From Nonomuraea africana (GTDB taxonomy: Bacteria; Actinomycetota; Actinomycetes; Streptosporangiales; Streptosporangiaceae), in the NCBI RefSeq assembly GCF_014873535.1, contig NZ_JADBEF010000001.1:6076001-6140000 (forward strand): DNA of 64,000 nt, in the 5' to 3' direction. Within the stretch, counting starts at the first letter, position 1; every line of letters starts with the position of its first letter. The translations under genes were made by a program, and so were the position numbers. The notes under the pieces are model-generated. The model was not told where the DNA came from, did not search any database, and saw only the letters and a list, made by a program, of their open reading frames with translations. Shown piece after piece: positions 1 to 11,775 of this stretch.

Positions 1-1994
1 TCGTAGAAGCGGTCGGAGACCTCGTGCTCGATGAGGTCGTAGAGCGCGGCCGCCTCCAGCTCGTCGCGCCGGTCGGCGTCGGCGACGCCGTCGGCGGTCG
101 GGATGGCCCAGCCGTTGGTGCCGTCGTACCACTCGTCCCACCAGCCGTCGCGGATCGACAGGTTGAGCCCGCCGTTCAGCGCCGACTTCATGCCCGAGGT
201 GCCCGACGCCTCCAGCGGGCGCAGCGGGTTGTTCAGCCAGACGTCGCAGCCCTGGACGAGCAGCTGGCCGAGGGCCATGTCGTAGTCGGGCAGGAAGACG
301 ATGCGGTGCCGCACGTCCTCGGAGTCGGCGAACCTGACGATCTGCTGGATGAGCTTCTTGCCGCCCTCGTCGGCGGGGTGCGCCTTGCCCGCGATGAGGA
401 TCTGCACGGGCTTGTCGGGAGACAGCAGGAGCTCGCGCAGCCGTACGGGGTCGCGCAGCATCAGCGTGAGCCGCTTGTAGGACGGCACCCTGCGGGCGAA
501 GCCGATCGTCAGCACGTCGGGGTCGAGGGCGTCGTCGACCCAGGTGAGCTCGGCGTCGGAGGCCCCGCGATCGCGCCACGAGCGGCGCAGCCGTACTCTC
601 GCCGCCTCCACCAGGCGCGCGCGCAGGCGGCCGCGGATGGCCCAGATGTCGCGGTCGGGGATCTTCTGCACGCCCTCCCAGCCCTGGCCCTTCTCGATCA
701 GCTCGGGCAGCTCGCGGCCGGCCAGCTCCATGATCTCGCGGCCGACCCAGGTGGGCGCGTGGACGCCGTTGGTGATCGAGCCGATGGGCACTTCCTGGAG
801 GTCGAAGCCGGGCCACAGCTCCTGGAACATCCCTCTGCTGACCTCGCCGTGCAGCTCGGAGACGCCGTTGACGCGCTGGGCCAGGCGCATGCCCATGATG
901 GCCATGTTGAAGCGCCCGGGCTCCCGCTCGGCGCCGAGCTCCAGGATGCGCTCGACGGGGACGGTCGGCCACGCGTTGTCGCCGCCGAACTGGCGCTCGA
1001 TCATGTCGGCCGGGAAGCGGTCGATGCCCGCGGGCACCGGCGTGTGGGTGGTGAAGACCGTGCCCGCGCGGACCGCCTCGATCGCCTCGTCGAAGGACAG
1101 CCGCGCCTCGGTGAGCTCGCGGATGCGCTCCAGGCCGAGGAAGCCGGCGTGGCCCTCGTTGGTGTGGAAGACCTCGGGCTCGGCGTGTCCGGTGATCTGG
1201 CAGTAGGCGCGGATCGCCCGGACGCCGCCGACACCGAGCAGCAGCTCCTGCATGAGTCTGTGGTCGGTGCCGCCGCCGTACAGGCGGTCGGTGACGTCGC
1301 GGGCGGCGGTGTCGTTGTCGGACACGTCGGAGTCGAGCAGCAGCAGCGGCACCCTGCCGACCTGCGCCACCCACACCTGCGCGTGCAGCGCGCGATGGTT
1401 GGGCAGGCTGATCCTGATGTGGACGGCGGTGCCCTCCTCGTCCTTCAGCAGGCTGAGCGGCAGGCCGCCCGGATCGAGGCTGGGATAGTGCTCCAGCTGC
1501 CAGCCCTCTGGCGACAGCGACTGGGTGAAGTAGCCGTGGCGATAGAGGAGTCCGACCGCCAGGATCGGCACGCCGAGATCGCTGGCCGCCTTGAGGTGGT
1601 CACCTGCGAGGATGCCGAGGCCGCCGGAGTATTGCGGCAGGGCCGCGGCGATGCCGTACTCGGGCGAGAAGTAGGCGATCGCGCCCGCGGCGTCGGGCAG
1701 GGTCTGGTACCAGCGCGGCGCGGTCATGTACTCGCGCAGATCGTCGGCGGCGTCGGCGAGACGGCGTAGGAAGCGTCGGTCGGTGGCCAGCTCGCGCAAC
1801 CTGGCGGGGGCGACGGCGCCCAGCAACGCGACGGGATCGTGCCCGACTCGCTCCCAGACGGCCGGATCGACCTCGGCGAACAGGTCCGTGGTCTCAGGAT
1901 GCCAGGACCATCGGAGGTTGTGCACAAGCTCGCCGAGGGCGGCCAGCTCCGTGGGCAGGACGGTGCGGACGGTAAACCTGCGGATAGCTCTCAC
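1..1994 (-). CDS. glgP: Alpha-glucan (glycogen) phosphorylase, 3' end missing
   Basis: Phosphorolysis of alpha-1,4-glucan to glucose-1-phosphate in the cytoplasm. The frame reads from a GTG at 1994 through about 664 codons and runs off the left edge. The N-terminus (RWSWHPETTDLF) fits the DUF3417 domain of actinobacterial GlgP, followed by YFSPEYGIAAALPQYSGGLG and a glucan-binding stretch (HTNEGHAGFLGLERI). The pyridoxal-phosphate lysine lies in EASGTSGMKSALNGG, complement of about 185-235. An AGGG sits 8 bases before the GTG. Roughly 170 C-terminal residues should lie outside the window. It is divergent from glgE and shares its promoter region, which suits paired control of glucan breakdown and synthesis. 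The family is clear; the missing end cannot be judged. Confidence 0.93.
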   Translation of the reverse strand, partial: MRAIRRFTVRTVLPTELAALGELVHNLRWSWHPETTDLFAEVDPAVWERVGHDPVALLGAVAPARLRELATDRRFLRRLADAADDLREYMTAPRWYQTLPDAAGAIAYFSPEYGIAAALPQYSGGLGILAGDHLKAASDLGVPILAVGLLYRHGYFTQSLSPEGWQLEHYPSLDPGGLPLSLLKDEEGTAVHIRISLPNHRALHAQVWVAQVGRVPLLLLDSDVSDNDTAARDVTDRLYGGGTDHRLMQELLLGVGGVRAIRAYCQITGHAEPEVFHTNEGHAGFLGLERIRELTEARLSFDEAIEAVRAGTVFTTHTPVPAGIDRFPADMIERQFGGDNAWPTVPVERILELGAEREPGRFNMAIMGMRLAQRVNGVSELHGEVSRGMFQELWPGFDLQEVPIGSITNGVHAPTWVGREIMELAGRELPELIEKGQGWEGVQKIPDRDIWAIRGRLRARLVEAARVRLRRSWRDRGASDAELTWVDDALDPDVLTIGFARRVPSYKRLTLMLRDPVRLRELLLSPDKPVQILIAGKAHPADEGGKKLIQQIVRFADSEDVRHRIVFLPDYDMALGQLLVQGCDVWLNNPLRPLEASGTSGMKSALNGGLNLSIRDGWWDEWYDGTNGWAIPTADGVADADRRDELEAAALYDLIEHEVSDRFY

Positions 1995-2212
1995 GAATTC
2001 GACCCTAGGGGGTGACGAGCGGTGAGCAAGCGGGAGTGGATCACTTCCGTTTCACAACCCTTCCATGAAGAGGCATCAAGAGGGACTATTAGGGCACTCC
2101 CCACATTGAGCCCTGACGCACCGTCCCGGGACGGCGCCAGCTGTTTCACGCGTGAAGGTGCGAGGATCGTCATTGCCACCAGACGCCACTCGACCCATGA
2201 GAACAGGACGCG
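1995..2212. promoter_or_regulatory. Divergent glgP/glgE promoter region with two perfect palindromes
   Basis: The 218-base gap between divergent glgP and glgE holds two perfect palindromes: CCGTCCCGGGACGG at 2121-2134 and TTCACGCGTGAA at 2145-2156. The second has the form of a LacI/GntR-type operator. They lie 57-92 bases before the glgE start, where a repressor could cover the promoter. No regulator gene is adjacent, so the binding protein is unknown. Confidence 0.5.
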
Positions 2213-4369
2213 ATGATCGGTCGAATTCCCATCACGAACATCTACCCCGTCGTCGACTGCGGGCAGTGGCCCGCCAAGGCGGTCGCCGGTGAGACCTTCG
2301 AGATCGCGGCGACCGTGTTCAGGGAGGGACACGACGCGGTCGCCGCCGGCGTGGTGCTCTCCTCTCCCGACGGACGCCGTGGCCATCTGAAACACATGCG
2401 GGAGCAGGGCAAGGGCACCGACCGGTGGGCGGTCTCCGTGTGCCTGCCCGACGAGGGCGACTGGCTGTTCAGGGTCGAGGCGTGGGGCGACCCGATCGGA
2501 ACCTGGCTGCACGACGCGGAGATCAAGATCCCGCGCGGCATGGACGTCGAGCTGATGTGCGAGGAGGGCGCCAGGCTGTTCGAGCGGGCGGCCCGCGGCG
2601 TCAGGGCGGCCGACTGCCCCGCCCCGCACGCGGGCAACGGCACCACGCGCAACGGCAACGGCACGCTCAAGACCGGCCAGGCGAAGAACGGCCGGCTCAA
2701 CACCGACACGGTGAAGGCGAGCGCGCTCAAGGCGGGCGCCGAGCTCAAGTCTGCCGAGACGTGCGGGCACCGGGCGGCGCTGCTGGCGGTGGCGGCCACG
2801 CTGCGCGACGACGGCGTCGACCCGCGGGCCCGGCTGTCGATCGCCCAGCTGCCCGAGACCACGGCGCTGCTGGAGGCGCATCCGCTGCGCGACCTGCTGA
2901 CCAGGAGCAAGCAGCAGAAGATCAGGGTGGAGCGCCGCAGGGCCCTGTTCGGCTCGTGGTACGAGTTCTTCCCCAGGTCGGAGGGGGCGATCGTCGACGG
3001 CGCAGGCGTGTCCAAGTCGGGGAACTTCCAGACCGCCGCCAAGCGGCTGCCCGCCATCGCGCGCATGGGCTTCGACGTGGTCTACCTGCCGCCGATCCAT
3101 CCGATCGGCACCACCTTCCGCAAGGGCCGCAACAACACCCTCACCCCTGGCCCCGACGATCCCGGCTCGCCGTGGGCGATCGGCTCGGAGGACGGCGGCC
3201 ACGATGCCGTCCACCCCGACCTCGGGACGATCGGCGACTTCGACGACTTCGTGGGCAGGACCAGGGAACTGGGCATGGAGGTGGCGCTCGACTTCGCGCT
3301 GCAGTGCTCCCCCGACCATCCGTGGGTCAAGGAGCACCCCGAGTGGTTCACCATCCGCGCCGACGGGAGCATCGCCTACGCGGAGAACCCGCCGAAGAAG
3401 TACCAGGACATCTACCCGCTCAACTTCGACAAGGACCCGGAGGGCATCTACGCCGAGGTCAAGCGGGTCGTCAGGCACTGGATGGACCACGGCGTGCGGA
3501 TCTTCAGGGTGGACAACCCGCACACCAAGCCGGTCGGCTTCTGGGAGCGTCTGCTGGCCGACATCCGCTCGACCGACCCGGACGTGATCTTCCTCGCCGA
3601 GGCGTTCACCAGGCCCGCGATGCTGCAGACACTGGCGAAGATCGGATATCACCAGTCATATACGTACTTCACCTGGAAGAACTCCAAATATGACGTAGAG
3701 ACGTATTTTTCGGAGCTATCGCACGAGACGTCGCACTTTCTGCGGCCGAATCTCTTCGTCAACACGCCCGACATCCTGCACGAATATCTTCAGCACGGCG
3801 GGGTCCCCGCCTTCAAGATCCGTGCGGTCCTCGCGGCGCTCACCTCCCCCACGTGGGGGGTCTACTCCGGCTACGAACTCGCCGAGAACGTCGCCGTACG
3901 GCCCGGCAGCGAGGAGTATCTCGACAGCGAGAAGTACCAGTACCGGCCGAGGGACTGGGTCGCCGCGGAGCGGGAGGGCCGCACTCTCGCCCCCTTCATC
4001 ACCCATCTCAATTTGTTCCGAAGAGCTCACCCGGCCCTCCAGGAATTGCGTAATCTGAGATTCCACAGGGTCGACCACCCGGACCTGGTCTGCTTCTCCA
4101 AGCGGCTCCCTGGCGCCTACGACACGGCCACACGACGGCACGGCCTCGGCGACGTGGTCCTGGCGGTTGTCAACCTGGATCCGCACAATACTCATGAGGC
4201 CACGGTCGATCTCGACCTGCCCGCCCTCGGTCTCGACTGGAATGCCGAGTTCGTCGTCGACGACGAGGTGTCTGGCGAGTCGTACCGGTGGCGGCAGAGC
4301 AACTACGTGCGTCTCGACCCACACATTCACCCGGCGCACGTCTTCACCGTGCGAGCGGCTCATCGGTAA
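2213..4369 (+). CDS. glgE: Alpha-1,4-glucan:maltose-1-phosphate maltosyltransferase GlgE
   Basis: Transfers maltosyl units from maltose-1-phosphate to growing alpha-1,4-glucan; GH13_3, 718 residues. It has the N-terminal DUF3416 domain (about 1-130), the barrel signature (YLPPIHPIGTTFRKGRNN) and the nucleophile region RIFRVDNPHTKP, with Asp434 as nucleophile and Glu463 (LAEAFTRP) as acid. Both are offset by exactly 40 from the residues known in Streptomyces coelicolor GlgE (D394, E423). The extra 40 residues match a low-complexity Gly/Asn/Thr/Lys insert at about 141-184. The start is the ATG after an AGGA. It is first of glgE-treS-mak, 21 bases before treS, the usual GlgE-pathway order. Confidence 0.96.
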   Translation: MIGRIPITNIYPVVDCGQWPAKAVAGETFEIAATVFREGHDAVAAGVVLSSPDGRRGHLKHMREQGKGTDRWAVSVCLPDEGDWLFRVEAWGDPIGTWLHDAEIKIPRGMDVELMCEEGARLFERAARGVRAADCPAPHAGNGTTRNGNGTLKTGQAKNGRLNTDTVKASALKAGAELKSAETCGHRAALLAVAATLRDDGVDPRARLSIAQLPETTALLEAHPLRDLLTRSKQQKIRVERRRALFGSWYEFFPRSEGAIVDGAGVSKSGNFQTAAKRLPAIARMGFDVVYLPPIHPIGTTFRKGRNNTLTPGPDDPGSPWAIGSEDGGHDAVHPDLGTIGDFDDFVGRTRELGMEVALDFALQCSPDHPWVKEHPEWFTIRADGSIAYAENPPKKYQDIYPLNFDKDPEGIYAEVKRVVRHWMDHGVRIFRVDNPHTKPVGFWERLLADIRSTDPDVIFLAEAFTRPAMLQTLAKIGYHQSYTYFTWKNSKYDVETYFSELSHETSHFLRPNLFVNTPDILHEYLQHGGVPAFKIRAVLAALTSPTWGVYSGYELAENVAVRPGSEEYLDSEKYQYRPRDWVAAEREGRTLAPFITHLNLFRRAHPALQELRNLRFHRVDHPDLVCFSKRLPGAYDTATRRHGLGDVVLAVVNLDPHNTHEATVDLDLPALGLDWNAEFVVDDEVSGESYRWRQSNYVRLDPHIHPAHVFTVRAAHR

Positions 4370-4390
4370 CACAGCGATCGGGGAGTCCAT

Positions 4391-6103
<1,713 letters not shown>

Positions 6104-6106
6104 GCC

Positions 6107-7414
6107 GTGCTTGAGGACCTCCTTGCCCGCTGGATCACCCACCAACGCTGGTTCGCGGGCAAGGGGCGTCCTCTCGACGCTCTGTCCATCGACTCCGACA
6201 CCCCTCTCGGCGACGGACTGCGCCACCTGATCCTGTCCGTACGGCAGGCGGGCGCCCACGACCGCTACCAGCTCCTGCTCGGCGTCAGACCCGAGCTGCC
6301 CGACCGCCTCAAGCACGCCCTCATCGGCGTGTCGGAGGAGGGCCACCTCTTCGACGCCGCCCACGACTCCTCGCTCACCAGCCTCCTGCTGGAGGGCATG
6401 GCCACCGGCCGCGACCACGGACCGATCAGGTTCCGCGCCACGCCGGGAGTGGAGATCGACACCACGCAGCGCAGCCTGGTGCTCGGGGCCGAGCAGTCCA
6501 ACACCTCTCTGGTGTACGGCGACGCCTACATCTGCAAGCTGTTCCGCCGGCTCATCCCGGGGGTCAACCCCGAGCTCGAGGTGGTCACCGCGCTGGCCGC
6601 CCGTGGCGCCGCGCACATCGCCCAGCCGTACGGGTGGATCGAGACCGACGTCGACGGCATCGCGACCACGCTCGCCTTCATGCAGGAGTACCTGACCACC
6701 TCCAACGACGGCTGGGACCTGGCGCTGGCCAGCGTCCGCGACCTCTACGGCTCGCTGCCCGAGGTCAGCGCGGCCGAGGCGGGCGGCGACTTCGCCGCCG
6801 AGGCGCACCGCCTGGGCATCGCCACCGCCGAGATCCACCGGGAGCTCGCCGAGGCCTTCCCCACGGACGTCGTGAGCCCGCACGAGGTCAAGCGCATGGT
6901 GGAGGGTTTCCGCCGCCGCCTCGCCAGGGCCATCGACGAGGTGCCCGCGCTCGCCGAGCACGCCGAGCTGGTCGAGCGCGCCTTCCACCAGGTGGAGGAG
7001 CTGACCGGCAAGGTGCGCGTGCAGCGCGTGCACGGCGACTACCACCTCGGCCAGGTCATGCGCACGCCCGTCGACTGGATCGTCCTCGACTTCGAGGGGG
7101 AGCCGGGACAGCCGCTCGACGAACGCAGGGCGCTCGCCTCGCCGTTGCGGGACGTGGCGGGGATGCTGCGCTCGTTCGACTACGCGGCCGGCCACCTCCT
7201 GGCCGACCACCCCGAGGCCGCCGTGCTGCGCCCCAGGGCCGCGGAGTGGGCCATCCGCAACCGCGCGGCGTTCCTCGACGGGTACGCGGACGTGTGCGGG
7301 GACGACGCGGCGCTGCTGCGGGCCCTGGAGTACGACAAGGCGGTCTACGAGGTGGTCTACGAGGCCCGCAACCGGCCTACCTGGCTACCCATCCCCCTCG
7401 CCGCCTTCCGCTGA
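6107..7414 (+). CDS. mak: Maltokinase
   Basis: Phosphorylates maltose with ATP to alpha-maltose-1-phosphate, the GlgE donor. 435 residues from a GTG with GGAGGAG just upstream inside treS. The N-terminal cap has the characteristic RWFAGKGR motif (14-21). The eukaryotic-kinase-like core shows HGDYHLGQ (309-316) as catalytic loop and LDFEGEP (327-333) with the metal-binding Asp328. The C-terminus (RPTWLPIPL) is also family-typical. It is the last gene of glgE-treS-mak. The branching enzyme glgB, usually next, is displaced by two unrelated genes. Function is assigned with high confidence from motifs and context. Confidence 0.95.
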   Translation: MLEDLLARWITHQRWFAGKGRPLDALSIDSDTPLGDGLRHLILSVRQAGAHDRYQLLLGVRPELPDRLKHALIGVSEEGHLFDAAHDSSLTSLLLEGMATGRDHGPIRFRATPGVEIDTTQRSLVLGAEQSNTSLVYGDAYICKLFRRLIPGVNPELEVVTALAARGAAHIAQPYGWIETDVDGIATTLAFMQEYLTTSNDGWDLALASVRDLYGSLPEVSAAEAGGDFAAEAHRLGIATAEIHRELAEAFPTDVVSPHEVKRMVEGFRRRLARAIDEVPALAEHAELVERAFHQVEELTGKVRVQRVHGDYHLGQVMRTPVDWIVLDFEGEPGQPLDERRALASPLRDVAGMLRSFDYAAGHLLADHPEAAVLRPRAAEWAIRNRAAFLDGYADVCGDDAALLRALEYDKAVYEVVYEARNRPTWLPIPLAAFR

Positions 7415-7556
7415 GCCGTCGCGCAGATCCATGCCCCGACTCGGCGAGCGGGGTTCAACCCCCGACCTCGCCCCAAGTCTCACGTTTCTCCACGGGCAGC
7501 GCATCAATCGCATTACTCTTCGCATGCAAACATGAACGAAGAGTAAAGGGGGCGGC

Positions 7557-8207
7557 ATGCGGCGAGGTCTTGTGCTCGCGGCCGCGGGAGTCGGCGCCGT
7601 GTTCGTCAGCGGGTCGCTCCTGCTGGCGACCAGCGGGGAGGCGCCCCAGGCCGCGCAGGCCGTGCGAGAGACTCCCGTCCAGGGAGACCCGCTGACGCCC
7701 GAGGAGATCGCCCGCGCGGGAGAGATCGCCACCGCCGTCAACCATCTCAAGGGCGGGCGCGCCGAGCTGCTCTACGTCGAGCGCGACGACGACAAGGACG
7801 CCGAGCAGGCGCGGCAGGCCGAGGCCTACATCTACGACTACGCCTCCGACACGCTGATCGTCAGGACGGTCGACCTCGGCAGGAGCAAGGTGATCGAGGA
7901 GACCAAGGGCAGAGGGGTGCAGCCGCCGCCGTCCAGGCGGGAGGAGCTGCGCGCCGCCGAGCTGCTGCTGGCCGACCCGAAGCTGGGGCGGGGGGTTCGC
8001 CAGTCGTTCAGGAAGGCGGCGGGGCGCGAGCTGGCCTCGCCGTCCGACCTCGCGCTGCGCGGGCTGATCTACTCCCCCGAGCGGGGCAGCTGCGCCGAGC
8101 ACCGGTGCCTGCGGCTGTTCGTGCGGCTGCCCAACGGCACCTTCCTCGACACCAGCCGCATCGTCATCGATCTGTCCGCCCAGCGGGTCCACATCCTGGA
8201 GTGGTGA
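7557..8207 (+). CDS. Exported protein of unknown function, partner of the amine oxidase-like protein
   Basis: 216 residues from the ATG at 7557, preceded by AAAGGGGGC. An N-terminal RR pair and hydrophobic stretch (about 4-25) form a signal peptide or membrane anchor. The body is charged (ERDDDKDAEQARQAEAYIYD) and ends with two cysteines near SCAEHRCLRLFVRLPNGTF and the strand-like RIVIDLSAQRVHILEW. I do not recognise a domain. Its stop codon is 1 base from the TTG start of the copper amine oxidase-like gene, so the pair is translationally linked and probably works together outside the membrane, for instance as a chaperone or redox partner; that role is inference. Confidence 0.75.
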   Translation: MRRGLVLAAAGVGAVFVSGSLLLATSGEAPQAAQAVRETPVQGDPLTPEEIARAGEIATAVNHLKGGRAELLYVERDDDKDAEQARQAEAYIYDYASDTLIVRTVDLGRSKVIEETKGRGVQPPPSRREELRAAELLLADPKLGRGVRQSFRKAAGRELASPSDLALRGLIYSPERGSCAEHRCLRLFVRLPNGTFLDTSRIVIDLSAQRVHILEW

Positions 8208-8208
8208 G

Positions 8209-9351
8209 TTGATCCTCCGTCTCATGCTCGCGGGGCTGCTCGTGGCGGCCGCCGCTCCCCCCGCCCCGGCGCAGGCCGCCGCCCCCTCGTGCAGCGCGCC
8301 GTACCTCATCGACAAGACGCTCCCGAACGGCGCGCGCTGGCGGCTGTGCTGGGAGATGCGCACGATCGAGGGCCTGACGGTGACCAAGGTCGTCTACACG
8401 CCGAAGGGCAACAGGCCGATCAGCGTGCTGCGCAGCGCGGCGCTGGCGCAGATCCACGTGCCCTACGACAGCGGCGAGCCGCGCTACCACGACATCGGCT
8501 CGCTGGGCTCGGCCGTGGTGGCGCTGACGGAGGCCGACTGCCCGGGCGGCGAGCGCCCGAAGGGCAAGGTCTGCGTGACCACCCGCCCGCGCGGCCACGC
8601 CTACCTCAAGGACGGCTGGGGCGACCCCGACGCCCGCGAGTCGGCGCAGGGGCAGGAGCTGGTGGTGCTGGCCGCCTACCAGGTCGGCTGGTACACCTAC
8701 GTCTCCGAGTGGGTCTTCGGCGACGACGGCTCGATCACGCCCAGACTGGGCGCGACCGGCTCCCTCGCGGGCACCACGACGGCGCCGAAACACGGCTGGC
8801 CGATCGGGGTGGGCCGCAAGCACTTCGAGGAGTCGCACAGCCACAACGTCTTCTGGCGCATGGACTTCGACATCCAGGGCAAGGCGCACGACGTGGTCGA
8901 GCAGTACGACTTCACGGGGAGCGGCACCAAGAAGCGGTCGATGGTGAAGACCAGCCTGAAGCGGGAGAGCAGGGCGGTCAACGGGCGGATGCGCTGGTGG
9001 CGGGTGGTCGACCCGCGCGTGCCGAATGCCGACAGGCACCCGGTCTCCTGGGAGATCAACAACTCCGACAGCGCGGAGTACCGCGGGCCCGCCGACGAGG
9101 CGTTCACGCACGCCGACGTCTACGTGACGCAGTACCGCGCCTGCGAGCGGCTGGCCAGCGAGAACGTCTCTCCCAAGTGCAGGAAGTCCGTCGACCGCTA
9201 CGCCAACGGCGAGCGGGTGACCGACCCGGTGCTGTGGGTCAACGTGGGCTTCCACCACGTCGCCAGGGACGAGGACGCCGATCCGATGCCGATCCACTGG
9301 CAGGGCTTCCGCGTCACCCCTCGCGACGTCACCGCCACCAACCCCCACTGA
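8209..9351 (+). CDS. Secreted copper amine oxidase-like protein with altered cofactor motif
   Basis: 380 residues from a TTG at 8209 (GGAG 7 bases before), with a signal peptide of about 24 residues. It is much shorter than ordinary copper amine oxidases (about 640) and corresponds to their catalytic beta-sandwich. Copper ligands appear conserved: H210 and H212 (ESHSHNVFWRMDFDI) and His349 or His350 (VNVGFHHVARDED). The region around VPYDSGEPRYHDI and EADCPGG also fits the family. The Tyr that becomes topaquinone is normally in Asn-Tyr-Asp/Glu; here the aligned triplet is Trp161-Tyr162-Thr163. It may be an oxidase with unusual cofactor chemistry or a binding protein. It follows the exported partner gene in the GlgE locus. 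Confidence 0.8.
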   Translation: MILRLMLAGLLVAAAAPPAPAQAAAPSCSAPYLIDKTLPNGARWRLCWEMRTIEGLTVTKVVYTPKGNRPISVLRSAALAQIHVPYDSGEPRYHDIGSLGSAVVALTEADCPGGERPKGKVCVTTRPRGHAYLKDGWGDPDARESAQGQELVVLAAYQVGWYTYVSEWVFGDDGSITPRLGATGSLAGTTTAPKHGWPIGVGRKHFEESHSHNVFWRMDFDIQGKAHDVVEQYDFTGSGTKKRSMVKTSLKRESRAVNGRMRWWRVVDPRVPNADRHPVSWEINNSDSAEYRGPADEAFTHADVYVTQYRACERLASENVSPKCRKSVDRYANGERVTDPVLWVNVGFHHVARDEDADPMPIHWQGFRVTPRDVTATNPH

Positions 9352-9370
9352 TCCCCGTACCAGTGCCCTG

Positions 9371-9389
9371 ACCTCCCCGTAAGGGAGGT
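9371..9389 (+). terminator. Short hairpin after the amine oxidase-like gene
   Basis: ACCTCCC and GGGAGGT form a perfect 7-base-pair stem around CGTAA, 20 bases after the stop at 9351. A T-run lies about 50 bases further at 9440-9445. It probably ends the upstream transcript before glgB, but it is short and lacks an adjacent U-tract. Confidence 0.45.
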
Positions 9390-9528
9390 GAATTCGTGAG
9401 ATGTGGGGATGACGCAAAGCGATCGCGATAGTTACCCCCTTTTTTCGACATACCGCTCGTGTGAATTCGCATGGTGATGGCGGGCAAGGGCATGGGTTGG
9501 AAGGTCGCTATAGGGCAGGGTAAGGGGC

Positions 9529-11691
<2,163 letters not shown>

Positions 11692-11707
11692 GGGTTTACT
11701 GAGAAAC

Positions 11708-11731
11708 CCCGACAGCCTCTGTGCTGTCGGG
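11708..11731 (+). terminator. Rho-independent-type hairpin after glgB
   Basis: CCCGACAGC and GCTGTCGGG form a perfect 9-base-pair stem with a 6-base loop, 16 bases after the glgB stop. There is no U-tract, as is common for actinobacterial terminators. Confidence 0.75.
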
Positions 11732-11775
11732 ACAAATCTCTCTACACTCCGAGATGATCACCCCTCGGAGGACGT

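Noticed and set aside
24..1769. 581-codon open frame on the plus strand at the left edge
   Set aside because: Antisense shadow of glgP; no family pattern, and the minus frame reads clean phosphorylase motifs.
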